Below are positions 7,907 through 15,627 of a stretch of 24,464 bases of DNA, piece after piece. Numbering within the stretch: position 1 is the stretch's first letter; each line of letters opens with the position of its first letter. The translations under genes were made by a program, and so were the position numbers. The notes under the pieces are model-generated. The model made no database searches, was not told the DNA's origin, and was given only the letters and a program-made list of their open reading frames with translations. Source of the DNA: an uncultured Bacilli bacterium (lineage in GTDB: Bacteria > Bacillota_I > Bacilli_A > RF39 > UBA660); contig CANPXQ010000001.1 in the NCBI GenBank assembly GCA_947586295.1, positions 1-24,464 on the forward strand, in the 5' to 3' direction.

Positions 7907-9376
7907 TTAATCTTTAGATTTCATCATTGGGAATAGGACGACATCTCTAATAGAGGGTTGATTAAATATAATCATCATTAGCCGATCTATTCCAAAACCT
8001 AATCCAGAAATTGGGGGCATTCCTTGTTCCATCGCTAGTAAAAATGATTCATCCATTTCCATCGTTTCTTCATCACCTTGGGCTTTGGCTTTAAGTTGAT
8101 CTAGAAAGGCTTGTTTTTGAATAACAGGATCAACTAATTCGGAATAAGCCTTACATAACTCTGTACCGGCCGCTAAAACTTGAAATACATCAATAATGCG
8201 ATTATCTTTATCATTACGACGAGCTAAAGGAATCAAAACAGCCGGATAATTATATATAATCGTTGGTTCAACAATATTAGCCCTAATTAATTTTTTATAA
8301 CTAAAATCTATTATTTGGCTTAATGATTTATATTCTTCTAATTCTAAATCTGTAAATATACCTTTATCAATAATTTTTTGTTTTAACTCTTCAGGATCCG
8401 TAATACTTAAAAAATCAAACCCTAATTTTTTAGTAAGTTCATCAACATAATTTATTCTTGGCCATTCATCTAAACCAAAATTCAAAACATTTCCTTGATA
8501 TTCTATTTGTGTTGTACCAACAATTTCTAATAATAACCCTTTAATAAATTTTTGATAGAATTTGATATTATCTTCAAAATTCCAATAAGAAGCATACCAT
8601 TCAACTTGGGTAAACTCTTGAAGGTGTTCACTATCCATTCCTTCATTACGAAAACATTTAGCCACTTCATATACTTTATCATAACCAGCCGCAATGCATT
8701 GTTTCAAGTATGTTTCCGGAGCAATTCGCAAATTACAATCCATATCTAAAGTATTATGATGCGTATAAAACGGTCTCGCACTAGCCCCACAAACTGCATT
8801 TTGTAAAATTGGTGTTTCGACTTCCAAAAAACCATTTTCATTTAAAAATTTATGAATATAAGCATATAATTTACTTCGTCCTAAGAATACTTTTCGGGCT
8901 TCTTCATTCATTATTAAATCTACATACCGTTCCCGATATTTAATTTCTGTATCGGTTAAACCGTGGAATTTTTCAGGTAATACGCGTAAAGCTTTTCCTA
9001 AAAATTCAAAATTTTTAACACGTAATGTTTTTTCCCCAGTTTGGGTTGTAAAAATTTCTCCTGAAGCTCCAATAAAATCCCCAACATCAATTAGTTTTTT
9101 AAAGAAATCATATTTTTCTTCTCCTACTTCATCTACTTTAAATTCTAATTGCATATCACCTTCAATATCTCTAATTCTTACAAAAGACAATTTTCCCATT
9201 TTTCTAGCAAAAACAATTCTACCAGCTAAGCGAACATCTTTAGTACCATCATCTAGTATTCGGGCTTCCCTTAAAGAATGCGTTTTTTCATATCTTTCAG
9301 GATAAGGATTAGTATATTCTCTTATTTTTAAAAGTTTTTCTCTTCGAACTAATTCTTGTTCATTATATTCTCGCAT
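7907..9376 (-). CDS. lysS: Lysyl-tRNA synthetase, class II
   Basis: At 489 residues it has the usual bacterial LysS length. Residues about 48-130 form the OB-fold anticodon-binding domain. The catalytic core carries motif 2 FRNEGMDSEH (242-251) and motif 3 GIDRL (462-466), with GMPPISGLGFG before it and PSIRDVVLFP after it. It charges tRNA-Lys with lysine in the cytoplasm. The ATG has an AGGTGAAG site (9381-9388). Only about 70 bases separate it from the upstream gene and a terminator fills most of that, so its promoter must be very compact. Confidence 0.97.
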   Translation of the reverse strand: MREYNEQELVRREKLLKIREYTNPYPERYEKTHSLREARILDDGTKDVRLAGRIVFARKMGKLSFVRIRDIEGDMQLEFKVDEVGEEKYDFFKKLIDVGDFIGASGEIFTTQTGEKTLRVKNFEFLGKALRVLPEKFHGLTDTEIKYRERYVDLIMNEEARKVFLGRSKLYAYIHKFLNENGFLEVETPILQNAVCGASARPFYTHHNTLDMDCNLRIAPETYLKQCIAAGYDKVYEVAKCFRNEGMDSEHLQEFTQVEWYASYWNFEDNIKFYQKFIKGLLLEIVGTTQIEYQGNVLNFGLDEWPRINYVDELTKKLGFDFLSITDPEELKQKIIDKGIFTDLELEEYKSLSQIIDFSYKKLIRANIVEPTIIYNYPAVLIPLARRNDKDNRIIDVFQVLAAGTELCKAYSELVDPVIQKQAFLDQLKAKAQGDEETMEMDESFLLAMEQGMPPISGLGFGIDRLMMIIFNQPSIRDVVLFPMMKSKD

Positions 9377-9394
9377 ATTTCTTCACCTAGAAAT

Positions 9395-9403
9395 ATTCTA
9401 ACA
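9395..9403 (-). promoter_or_regulatory. Candidate extended -10 promoter of lysS
   Basis: The minus strand reads TG-T-TAGAAT directly after the T run of the upstream terminator. There is no good -35 box. The predicted transcript would have a leader of only about 15 bases. Confidence 0.35.
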
Positions 9404-9433
9404 TAAAAAAACAATCTTAGAAACCTAAGATTG
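9404..9433 (-). terminator. Terminator of the QPSTG surface protein gene
   Basis: A perfect 9-bp stem (9412-9420 / 9425-9433) is followed by seven T residues on the minus strand. Confidence 0.9.
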
Positions 9434-9443
9434 CTTTTTTTTA

Positions 9444-10010
9444 CTAAATCTTATACATTTTATTGTTTTTCTTAGTTACATAGTAGGTAGCAAAAGCCAC
9501 ACCAAGACCGCAAGTTAAAACTATAATTGGTAGAGCAACTCCAGTACTAGGTTGTTTTTCAGAAACTATTTCCTTTTCTACAACTTCGTATCCTTCTGGT
9601 TCAAATAAAATATCACAATCAACTAAATCAACTGGTTTAGTAATTGTAAGTGTTCCAAATGTTATAGTTTTATCACTTACACCTTCAGTGTTGTCACTAT
9701 AAAATAGTTCTACATTTAATGGATCATTTGAAAGTAAAGTCCATCCGGCAGCAGGTTTAAATTCTCCAACTTTAATTTTATCAGTTGCTTCTCCTTTTAC
9801 TCTTGGTGTTACTTTAAATTTTAAAGATGTAAAAGTGTGCGTATTGTTTTCTAGTTTTAATGTATAAGTTTGCGTACACATTCCTTCTTCATCATAGGCA
9901 CAATCTCCAGTCTTTTCAAATTTAAAATCTAGCTTTTCAGCAGCAACTCCTGCAACACCAATTGTTATTCCTAATAACCCTACTAGCAAAAAACTTAAAA
10001 ATTTCTTCAC
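9444..10010 (-). CDS. Secreted surface protein with QPSTG sorting signal (sortase substrate candidate)
   Basis: The 188-residue protein starts with a signal peptide (basic MKK, hydrophobic core, likely cut after VAA at 22-24). The body is beta-rich, with Cys37, Cys45 and Cys132. The C-terminus has the three-part cell-wall sorting form: QPSTG at 153-157, a hydrophobic helix (about 158-178) and a basic tail. The motif departs from LPxTG but resembles the (S/P)PxTG signals used by the class B sortase of Clostridioides difficile. A class B sortase gene starts about 130 bases away in the opposite direction, so the two are probably partners. The start is GTG, with AGGAGAG (10017-10023) about nine bases upstream; no in-frame ATG fits better. 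The core resembles a cohesin-like or Ig-like beta sandwich only in a general way. Confidence 0.75.
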   Translation of the reverse strand: MKKFLSFLLVGLLGITIGVAGVAAEKLDFKFEKTGDCAYDEEGMCTQTYTLKLENNTHTFTSLKFKVTPRVKGEATDKIKVGEFKPAAGWTLLSNDPLNVELFYSDNTEGVSDKTITFGTLTITKPVDLVDCDILFEPEGYEVVEKEIVSEKQPSTGVALPIIVLTCGLGVAFATYYVTKKNNKMYKI

Positions 10011-10041
10011 ACAACATCTCTCCTATCTCTATTATGTCTAA

Positions 10042-10070
10042 ATTATATCATAAAAATACAAAAAACAACA
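10042..10070 (-). promoter_or_regulatory. Promoter of the QPSTG surface protein gene
   Basis: The minus strand has TATAAT (10042-10047) preceded by TG-A, an extended -10. A weak TGTTGT lies 17 bases upstream at 10065-10070. Confidence 0.6.
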
Positions 10071-10138
10071 TATTTTTTACAATTTTATATTAAAAAATGT
10101 AAATTTGTGTTATTATATTAATGATAATAGGTGAAGAG

Positions 10139-11704
10139 ATGAAGAAAATTCTTATTATAATTAATGATAACAATTTGATATTTAAAGAAAGAAAAAAATT
10201 AAATAATGAATATAAAAGTATTATCAATACCAATGTGATAAGCTGTAATGAACTTCTTTTTTCCGAAGATTATATGAAGGAAAATCCTAAAATTGTTACT
10301 ACCTTTTTAATTGAACTTTCTAAAGCCAATAAAATAGATACAGCTATCATTGAAAATGATGATCTTAATTTAATTGTAATGGATGTTATTAAAAACAATC
10401 CTTATATATTAAATTTAATATTAAAAGAGGATATACCTTTAAATTTTAAAACTTGTGAAAAAATAACGGAATCACACATAAAAAATTTAAATTGTTATAA
10501 CCTTCAAGAATTTATGTTAGAAATACTAGATAAATACCATATTTTGGTAGAATCCCGAAGCGAAATATTATTTCCTTCTAACTTTATGAAAGGCAATAAT
10601 TTATCTAGTTATTCTTCTTTATTTTATAAAATAACTATTCATTTAACTTTACCATTTAATAATGCCGATGAAGAGGACTTTAAAACATTTATCAAAATAA
10701 ATAAATATTTAAAATATATTCACGTAAATGCTGTTAAAAGAAGTGATTTAGAAACAATTGTTGAGATATTAAAAAAATATAATAAAAAAAATATTCACAT
10801 TTTAATTAATGAAAACATAAATGATTTAAGTACCATTGAATATTTAAAAAATTATAATAAAAAACATAGTAAACGTCAAAAAATATATTTTAAAATCTGC
10901 TACAGTGATAGTTACTTACAAGAAAACTTAATAAAACAAACTAATACCAATATATTAAAAAGTTGCGGATTAATAATTATTTTAATTATTGGGGTAACTT
11001 TTAGTTATGTCTTTTATGATAATTACCACTCAATGCAAAAAGTAACGACAATACAAGAAAATTTAAAAAAAGTAATTGAAATAACGGACACCGAATCAAT
11101 AATTGCTAAATTAGATGATGAGATAATTAAAGAAGAAAAACCTTTAAATGAAGAAGTAGCGAAACTTTTGAGCATCAATCCCGAAGTTGTCGGATGGCTT
11201 ACAGTAAACAACACCAATATTGATTATCCCACGGTTAGGGCTAATAATAATGAATATTATTTATCTCATAATATTTATATGGAAAACGATGCTAATGGTT
11301 GGGTTTTTACCGATTATCGTAACGATCCTATAGAACTTAATGATAATTTAATAGTTTATGCTCATAATCGTTACTATAGTGGTGTTATGTTTGGGACTTT
11401 AGCTAATACTACTAAAAAAAGTTGGTATGGCAAAGAAGAAAATCAAATAATTACTTATAAAACATTAAATGAAACATATCATTATAAAATATTTTCAATA
11501 TATAAAATATATAAGACTAATGATTATATTGCTACTTCCTTTACCAGTACAGAAGCAAAAGACATATTTTTCAATAAATTAAAAGATCGGAGTATATATA
11601 ATTTTAATGTTCCAGTAAATGGAAATGATAAAATATTAACTTTATCTACTTGTGCTGATGAAAATAATCGGATAGTAGTTCATGCTGTACTACAAAAGGA
11701 CTAA
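10139..11704 (+). CDS. Class B sortase with a large cytoplasmic N-terminal domain
   Basis: The protein has about 521 residues from the ATG at 10139, which follows AGGTGAAG at 10129-10136; an earlier in-frame ATG at 10121 lies before that site. Residues 1-270 are hydrophilic, without a signal peptide or a domain I recognise. A single membrane helix spans about 274-293, then a charged linker. Residues about 345-521 are a class B sortase: NPEVVGW and TNIDYP at the start, catalytic His409 (YAHNRYYSGVMFG), Cys505 (TLSTC) and Arg511. Sortases cleave a sorting signal and attach the protein to the wall or to another protein. By the positive-inside pattern the sortase is outside and the first 270 residues inside. 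Most class B sortases have only a short N-terminal anchor. The divergent neighbour with QPSTG is the likely substrate. Confidence 0.88.
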   Translation: MKKILIIINDNNLIFKERKKLNNEYKSIINTNVISCNELLFSEDYMKENPKIVTTFLIELSKANKIDTAIIENDDLNLIVMDVIKNNPYILNLILKEDIPLNFKTCEKITESHIKNLNCYNLQEFMLEILDKYHILVESRSEILFPSNFMKGNNLSSYSSLFYKITIHLTLPFNNADEEDFKTFIKINKYLKYIHVNAVKRSDLETIVEILKKYNKKNIHILINENINDLSTIEYLKNYNKKHSKRQKIYFKICYSDSYLQENLIKQTNTNILKSCGLIIILIIGVTFSYVFYDNYHSMQKVTTIQENLKKVIEITDTESIIAKLDDEIIKEEKPLNEEVAKLLSINPEVVGWLTVNNTNIDYPTVRANNNEYYLSHNIYMENDANGWVFTDYRNDPIELNDNLIVYAHNRYYSGVMFGTLANTTKKSWYGKEENQIITYKTLNETYHYKIFSIYKIYKTNDYIATSFTSTEAKDIFFNKLKDRSIYNFNVPVNGNDKILTLSTCADENNRIVVHAVLQKD

Positions 11705-11722
11705 TTACTTAGCCCTTTTTAT
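11694..11722 (+). terminator. Terminator between the convergent sortase and membrane-protein genes
   Basis: AAAAGG (11694-11699) with CTAA (11701-11704) pairs with TTAG (11709-11712) and CCTTTT (11714-11719), with one A/C mismatch. T-rich sequence follows. The sortase stop codon is inside the stem and the convergent gene's stop overlaps the other arm. Confidence 0.7.
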
Positions 11723-12450
11723 TTTTCTATCAAATCACTACTATACCAATAATATTTTCCGTTTTCCATTTTAAAAGTATGTTTATATTTTACCAATTTA
11801 TCTGGTTTCGTAATCTTTTCATTTTCATATTTTACATTATTATTTTTCATAGTCATTCGCTCATCATTAAAACATTCTTGAGTCTCTTTATTACATTTGC
11901 CAAAATAATCATAAATAACTAATTCTTTATTACTATTTATTTCAAAACCATCAAGGCTATGATATACATAATATTCTTCTTTTTCAATATTATCATTATA
12001 AATAGATATTATTTCAGTATCTTCATTATAGATAGCTTTTAATTTATTATCTATTCTAAAATCTAAATAATAAATATTTACATTATTGCCAAATATCGTA
12101 TGAATGGCATCATTAAAGTCATTTATAGGTATTTGTGCTACTTCTTCTTCAAGATGATCATTATTAATAACTATTTTATTATTATCTTTTAAATAATTAT
12201 AAGCCGTAATTAATATATGTTCATAGCTTAAATTATTATATTTAGTAAAGTATCCATTATAGAATCCATACTTTTCGGCATATTTATTTACATATAAATT
12301 TTGATATATATTATTTACTTCACTTTCAGAAATATTTTCTTTCTTTTCCCTATTTCCTTCAAAATTAAATAGCTTAAAGAAAATAAAAATAATTAAAATT
12401 ACCGTAACAGCTACAATTAAAATCATTACCGTTTTTTCTTTCTTTGGCAT
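11719..12450 (-). CDS. Uncharacterised protein with N-terminal membrane anchor
   Basis: It has about 243 residues from the ATG at 12450, chosen because AGGTGA lies five bases upstream; a GTG nine bases further up overlaps that site. A basic start (MPKKEK) and one helix at about 8-28 form an uncleaved anchor. The remaining 215 residues are outside, rich in Asn, Tyr and Glu, with two Cys in CNKETQEC that could form a disulphide. I do not recognise a family. Its location beside sortase and another anchored surface protein suggests an envelope role, but this is inference. The composition matches its neighbours. Confidence 0.65.
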   Translation of the reverse strand: MPKKEKTVMILIVAVTVILIIFIFFKLFNFEGNREKKENISESEVNNIYQNLYVNKYAEKYGFYNGYFTKYNNLSYEHILITAYNYLKDNNKIVINNDHLEEEVAQIPINDFNDAIHTIFGNNVNIYYLDFRIDNKLKAIYNEDTEIISIYNDNIEKEEYYVYHSLDGFEINSNKELVIYDYFGKCNKETQECFNDERMTMKNNNVKYENEKITKPDKLVKYKHTFKMENGKYYWYSSDLIEK

Positions 12451-12478
12451 TACTATCACCTATTTTTATAGTATCAAA

Positions 12479-12511
12479 AAATAATAAAAAAGACAAGTTA
12501 TTTAACTTGCC
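12479..12511 (-). terminator. Displaced terminator at the distal direct-repeat copy
   Basis: On the minus strand GGCAAGTT (12504-12511) pairs with AACTTGTC (12492-12499), including one G-T pair, and a T-rich run follows. Half of the stem is made by the direct repeat. Without the insert it would sit directly at the stop codon of the 12760-14163 gene. Confidence 0.75.
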
Positions 12512-12529
12512 ACAATAGGTCGACATGTA
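12500..12529. repeat. Direct repeat copy 1 (30 bp)
   Basis: It is identical to 12758-12787 except at 12526 (T versus C). On the minus strand it encodes the same last residues, TCRPIVAS and a stop, as the neighbouring gene, preceded here by a short frame reading MFDKP. It also supplies part of a terminator stem. Confidence 0.95.
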
Positions 12530-12574
12530 GGTTTGTCAAACATATGTGACAGCGTATATGGTTGGCAAACCTAC
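12527..12574 (+). other. 48-nt hairpin inside the repeat-flanked element
   Basis: Thirteen pairs (12527-12539 / 12562-12574), a small interruption and eight pairs (12541-12548 / 12553-12560) close an ACAG loop. The three non-Watson-Crick pairs (536-565, 546-555, 547-554) are all G-U on the + strand. TTGTCA (12533-12538) and TATATG (12555-12560), 16 bases apart, form a weak possible + promoter within it. Confidence 0.75.
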
Positions 12575-12576
12575 AC

Positions 12577-12758
12577 TGTGCATTTTATCTTCTTTGCATA
12601 GACATTATGCCGAGAAAACACTAAAAGTTAGGCAAGTTATGATATAATTTTTTAATTTGCAGTATTATTTGCTGCCTTTCTGCAAATCAATCATAACTTG
12701 GGTTCCTGACTTTTAGTGGCAAATTGGAATATTGTCACACTTCTATGTAAAATGCACA
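12577..12758 (+). ncRNA. Candidate structured RNA, 182-nt nested fold
   Basis: Three nested stems can be read. The outer stem is 12577-12587 / 12748-12758, with CATAGA (597-602) pairing TCTATG (742-747). After an internal loop of 16 and 23 bases comes a long stem, 12619-12632 / 12705-12718 and 12633-12643 / 12690-12700, with a 4-base bulge. An apical stem 12655-12662 / 12680-12687 closes a 17-base loop. The one non-Watson-Crick pair in the long stem (629-708) is G-U on the + strand. There is no long open frame. The length and the single central bubble on a rod recall 6S RNA, but I find no sequence match I can vouch for, nor a clear + terminator. It may instead be a palindromic mobile element with 11-bp inverted ends. 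Confidence 0.5.
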
Positions 12759-12787
12759 TTTAACTTGCCACAATAGGTCGACACGTA
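12758..12787. repeat. Direct repeat copy 2 (30 bp), at the 3' end of the surface-protein gene
   Basis: Copy 2 of the repeat at 12500-12529, 258 bp apart start to start. It spans the last nine codons of the minus-strand gene, the stop and two further bases. The outer stem of the structured element ends at its first base. Confidence 0.95.
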
Positions 12788-14163
12788 TATCCTTTACTAG
12801 TATAATATGTTCCTATTTCACTATAATTAGTTGGAAAAGCATTATTCCCAGATTCCATATCCAATGTTTCTTTTGGTAAATCAGCTTTTATAGTAATTGT
12901 ATAATTAGCATCATCATAAGTAGCAGTACCGGTAATATTATTATAAGTTAATACACTATCTTTATTTACAGCTACAGTATTATATTCTTCTAAAGTATCA
13001 AATTTAAATGTATATAACCGATATGCATAATTTATATATTGATAACCATTACCACTTTCTTCATTAGCTCCCATAGCAATAAAATCAGTAGTAGTATCAT
13101 TGGTGCAACTTAAATATAATTTTATTGGGGTTTGTAAAACTATCAATTTAGAAGTAACTATACCTTGTTTACCTGAAGCACTAGTTACCGAAATATTAAT
13201 TTCATATTGACCAACCGCAAGAAGATAACTAGATATATTAGTATCAGCTTGAGCAAAAGCATAGGTACATTCTTCTTCGCTACAAGAATCTTCAACAATG
13301 AAATCTTCAGCTTTAAATTCTCGAGTTTCATTTAAACTAGCGAATACTTCTTTGGCTGTTGCTGTAGGGACATTATTGTTAATTATGGTTACATTACCAC
13401 GATGCGTTACTCCATCATTACAAGTAATAGAATATTCATAAGTACCTTCTTTATTAATATTAACATTTGTCGTTATTAAATTACAATTTTTAGAATCTGT
13501 ACCACTTATAGTAGCATAATCATTTATATTAGTAGATAAAGGCGTATTTATTGGTAATTCTAAATTATTTGTCTTAACATCAATGTTCGATTTTTTACCA
13601 CTTGCAGTTTTACCTAAAGATAAATAATAATAAACACCATAAGCAATAGCTCCCAGTAGAACAACAATTAGAATAATAAATAAAACTTTATTCATTGGTT
13701 TTTTCTTATTGCCATTATTAGAATTTTGAGGTACTTCAACTCCCATATTTTCAACTTTTTTGGCTTCAACAAAACCATTACTATTACTATTTACATTGGT
13801 ATTAGCACTATAACTCATTGTTCCGGGTATAGGTTGAGGATAAGGTTCATAATTCATTGACCCATTTTCCAAATTATTATTAGTTGTATTAGTATTAGCA
13901 GTATTCACTGGGTTTTGATTAGCCACATTTGTCTCAGGCGTTATATTAGTTGCTAAAGTTGGATTAACTGGATCATTTAAACTTTCTTCAGCCACAGGCG
14001 TTGGTATAGGGTTAACTCCCCCATTATTCAAAGAAGGGTTTACAGGTTCAGTTTGAACACCAGTATTCACCACAGTTGGTTGTGGGTTTTCAATAGTACC
14101 CAAAGATGTCGAATTTAAGGATTCGACATTAGAATTTTGATTATTTTGATTTTCATTATTCAT
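12760..14163 (-). CDS. Membrane-anchored surface protein with Asn/Pro-rich cytoplasmic region
   Basis: The 467-residue protein has a low-complexity N-terminal 150 residues (Asn, Pro, Thr, Gln), a basic KKKP stretch, one helix at about 159-180, and an outer part of about 285 residues. The outer part has Ig-like beta character, recalling DUF5011-type modules: a segment ending in YEYSITCNDG and another in YEINISVTSASG, with several Cys including a pair near EEEC. The last residues TCRPIVAS come from the direct-repeat copy. No catalytic motif is visible. An RBS-like AAAGGGG lies about nine bases before the ATG. A promoter overlaps the murD 3' end. Its own terminator has been moved 258 bp away by the element described here. 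The function is unknown; an envelope role is inferred. Confidence 0.8.
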   Translation of the reverse strand: MNNENQNNQNSNVESLNSTSLGTIENPQPTVVNTGVQTEPVNPSLNNGGVNPIPTPVAEESLNDPVNPTLATNITPETNVANQNPVNTANTNTTNNNLENGSMNYEPYPQPIPGTMSYSANTNVNSNSNGFVEAKKVENMGVEVPQNSNNGNKKKPMNKVLFIILIVVLLGAIAYGVYYYLSLGKTASGKKSNIDVKTNNLELPINTPLSTNINDYATISGTDSKNCNLITTNVNINKEGTYEYSITCNDGVTHRGNVTIINNNVPTATAKEVFASLNETREFKAEDFIVEDSCSEEECTYAFAQADTNISSYLLAVGQYEINISVTSASGKQGIVTSKLIVLQTPIKLYLSCTNDTTTDFIAMGANEESGNGYQYINYAYRLYTFKFDTLEEYNTVAVNKDSVLTYNNITGTATYDDANYTITIKADLPKETLDMESGNNAFPTNYSEIGTYYTSKGYTCRPIVAS

Positions 14164-14198
14164 ATAATCAGCCCCTTTATTATCAAAACTATACTTAA

Positions 14199-14227
14199 AT
14201 TATACATTTTTAATTATAATTTTGCAA
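14199..14227 (-). promoter_or_regulatory. Promoter of the surface-protein gene, overlapping the murD end
   Basis: Minus-strand TTGCAA (14222-14227), a 17-base spacer and TATAAT (14199-14204). The -35 box is within the last codons of murD. Confidence 0.7.
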
Positions 14228-15533
14228 CTATATTTTTAAATTCATCCCCACGATCTTCAAACTTGGCGTAAACATCTTGACTAGAGGAAGCTGGAGATAA
14301 TAAAACTACTTCATTTGCTAAAACATTTTGATTTATTTTTGCTAATGCATCTGCTAAACTATAACATAAAAAACATTCTTTATTAACACTTTTGGCATAT
14401 TCACCTACTCTTTTTGTTGTAGAACCTATAGCATAGATAGCTTTTACATTAGTTATATATTCATCTAATTCGTGAAAATCTTGGCCTCGGTCTAATCCTC
14501 CTAAAATAAGATGAACTGGACAATTAAAGGTTTTTAAAGCCGTTATTGTGGCTTCAATATTCGTTGATTTAGAATCATTGTAATAGCGAATATTATTCAC
14601 TGTTCTAACCAATTCTAAACGATGTGCTACTCCCGCGAAATTAGCAAAAAAATCTTTTATCGTTAAAGAATCCCAGGCAAAGTTTTTTATTACTAACAAA
14701 GTCGCTAGAATATTTTCATAATTATGATCACCTTTTATTTTTATTTCATTTAAATCCAATACTTTTTCTTTATCTATGTATATACCATCATTATTATAAT
14801 AATTTAACTCATCATTAAAATATATTCTTTTACTTAAAATATCTTGACTAATTTCCAATACATCATTATTTTTTTTATTTAAAATTGCTATATCACTTTG
14901 ACTATGCTTATTAAATATTTTTTTCTTCGCTAATTTATAATTTAAAAAACTGCCATGATAATCTAAATGAGCCTTAGATATATTAGTAATTACCGCAATG
15001 TCGGTTTTAAAATTTTTTAAATCATTTAATTGATGATCAGATAATTCTAATACTAAAATATCATTTTCTTTTACTTCATTAATTATTTCACTTAAAGGAT
15101 ATCCAATATTTCCCCCAAGTTTTACAGGCAACCCTAATTTTTTTAAAAGTTCATAAATCATTGTTGTAACTGTCGTTTTACCATTTGAACCTGTTATACC
15201 AATTATTTTTATATTTTGAGGCAAATAATTATATGCTACTTCTAATTCATTTACCATAGTTATTTTTAAATCATTTATTTTTTTTACAATTAAACTAGTC
15301 GCCATTATGGCGGGATTTTTAATAATCACATCATATGAAGAGTTAATTAAGTCTATTTGTTTATCGGTAATGATAATTTTTATTCCTAACTTTTTTAATG
15401 TTTCTTCGTCTTGTTTATTTAAAGGACAAATATCCGTTAAAGTTATATCATTATTTTTTCCAGCAAGGAGCTTACAAACTGCAATTCCACTTTTAGCAGC
15501 ACCTAAAACTAATATTTTTTTATTTTCATACAT
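14214..15533 (-). CDS. murD: UDP-N-acetylmuramoylalanine-D-glutamate ligase
   Basis: It has about 439 residues from the ATG at 15533; a GTG five codons upstream overlaps the GGAG site and is not used. An N-terminal nucleotide-binding fold (ILVLGAAKSG, 7-16) is followed by the Mur ligase ATP site GITGSNGKTT (112-121), a central domain with ISKAHLDYHG, and a C-terminal domain with HRLELV, YNDSKSTN and LSPASSSQD. MurD adds D-glutamate to UDP-MurNAc-L-Ala in the cytoplasm. The organism therefore makes peptidoglycan, which rules out a wall-less mollicute. The gene stands alone, outside a division and cell wall cluster, with its own strong promoter. Confidence 0.96.
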   Translation of the reverse strand: MYENKKILVLGAAKSGIAVCKLLAGKNNDITLTDICPLNKQDEETLKKLGIKIIITDKQIDLINSSYDVIIKNPAIMATSLIVKKINDLKITMVNELEVAYNYLPQNIKIIGITGSNGKTTVTTMIYELLKKLGLPVKLGGNIGYPLSEIINEVKENDILVLELSDHQLNDLKNFKTDIAVITNISKAHLDYHGSFLNYKLAKKKIFNKHSQSDIAILNKKNNDVLEISQDILSKRIYFNDELNYYNNDGIYIDKEKVLDLNEIKIKGDHNYENILATLLVIKNFAWDSLTIKDFFANFAGVAHRLELVRTVNNIRYYNDSKSTNIEATITALKTFNCPVHLILGGLDRGQDFHELDEYITNVKAIYAIGSTTKRVGEYAKSVNKECFLCYSLADALAKINQNVLANEVVLLSPASSSQDVYAKFEDRGDEFKNIVAKL

Positions 15534-15554
15534 TTTTATCAACTCCACTTAAAC

Positions 15555-15583
15555 ATTATATTATTTCTCCCTATAATATGCAA
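15555..15583 (-). promoter_or_regulatory. Promoter of murD
   Basis: Minus-strand TTGCAT (15578-15583), a 17-base spacer and TATAAT (15555-15560). It starts right after the hsp20 terminator. Confidence 0.75.
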
Positions 15584-15593
15584 TTTTTTATTT

Positions 15594-15627
15594 AAAAAAA
15601 AGATTAGTTTAAAAGGATAACTAATCT
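15594..15627 (-). terminator. Terminator of the hsp20 gene
   Basis: A perfect 9-bp stem (15601-15609 / 15619-15627) and seven T residues on the minus strand. The hsp20 stop codon is inside the stem. Confidence 0.9.

Noticed and set aside
12500..12787. Diversity-generating retroelement (template/variable repeat pair)
   Set aside because: The repeat is only 30 bp with a single difference, not at an adenine-biased set of positions. There is no reverse transcriptase or accessory gene in the window.
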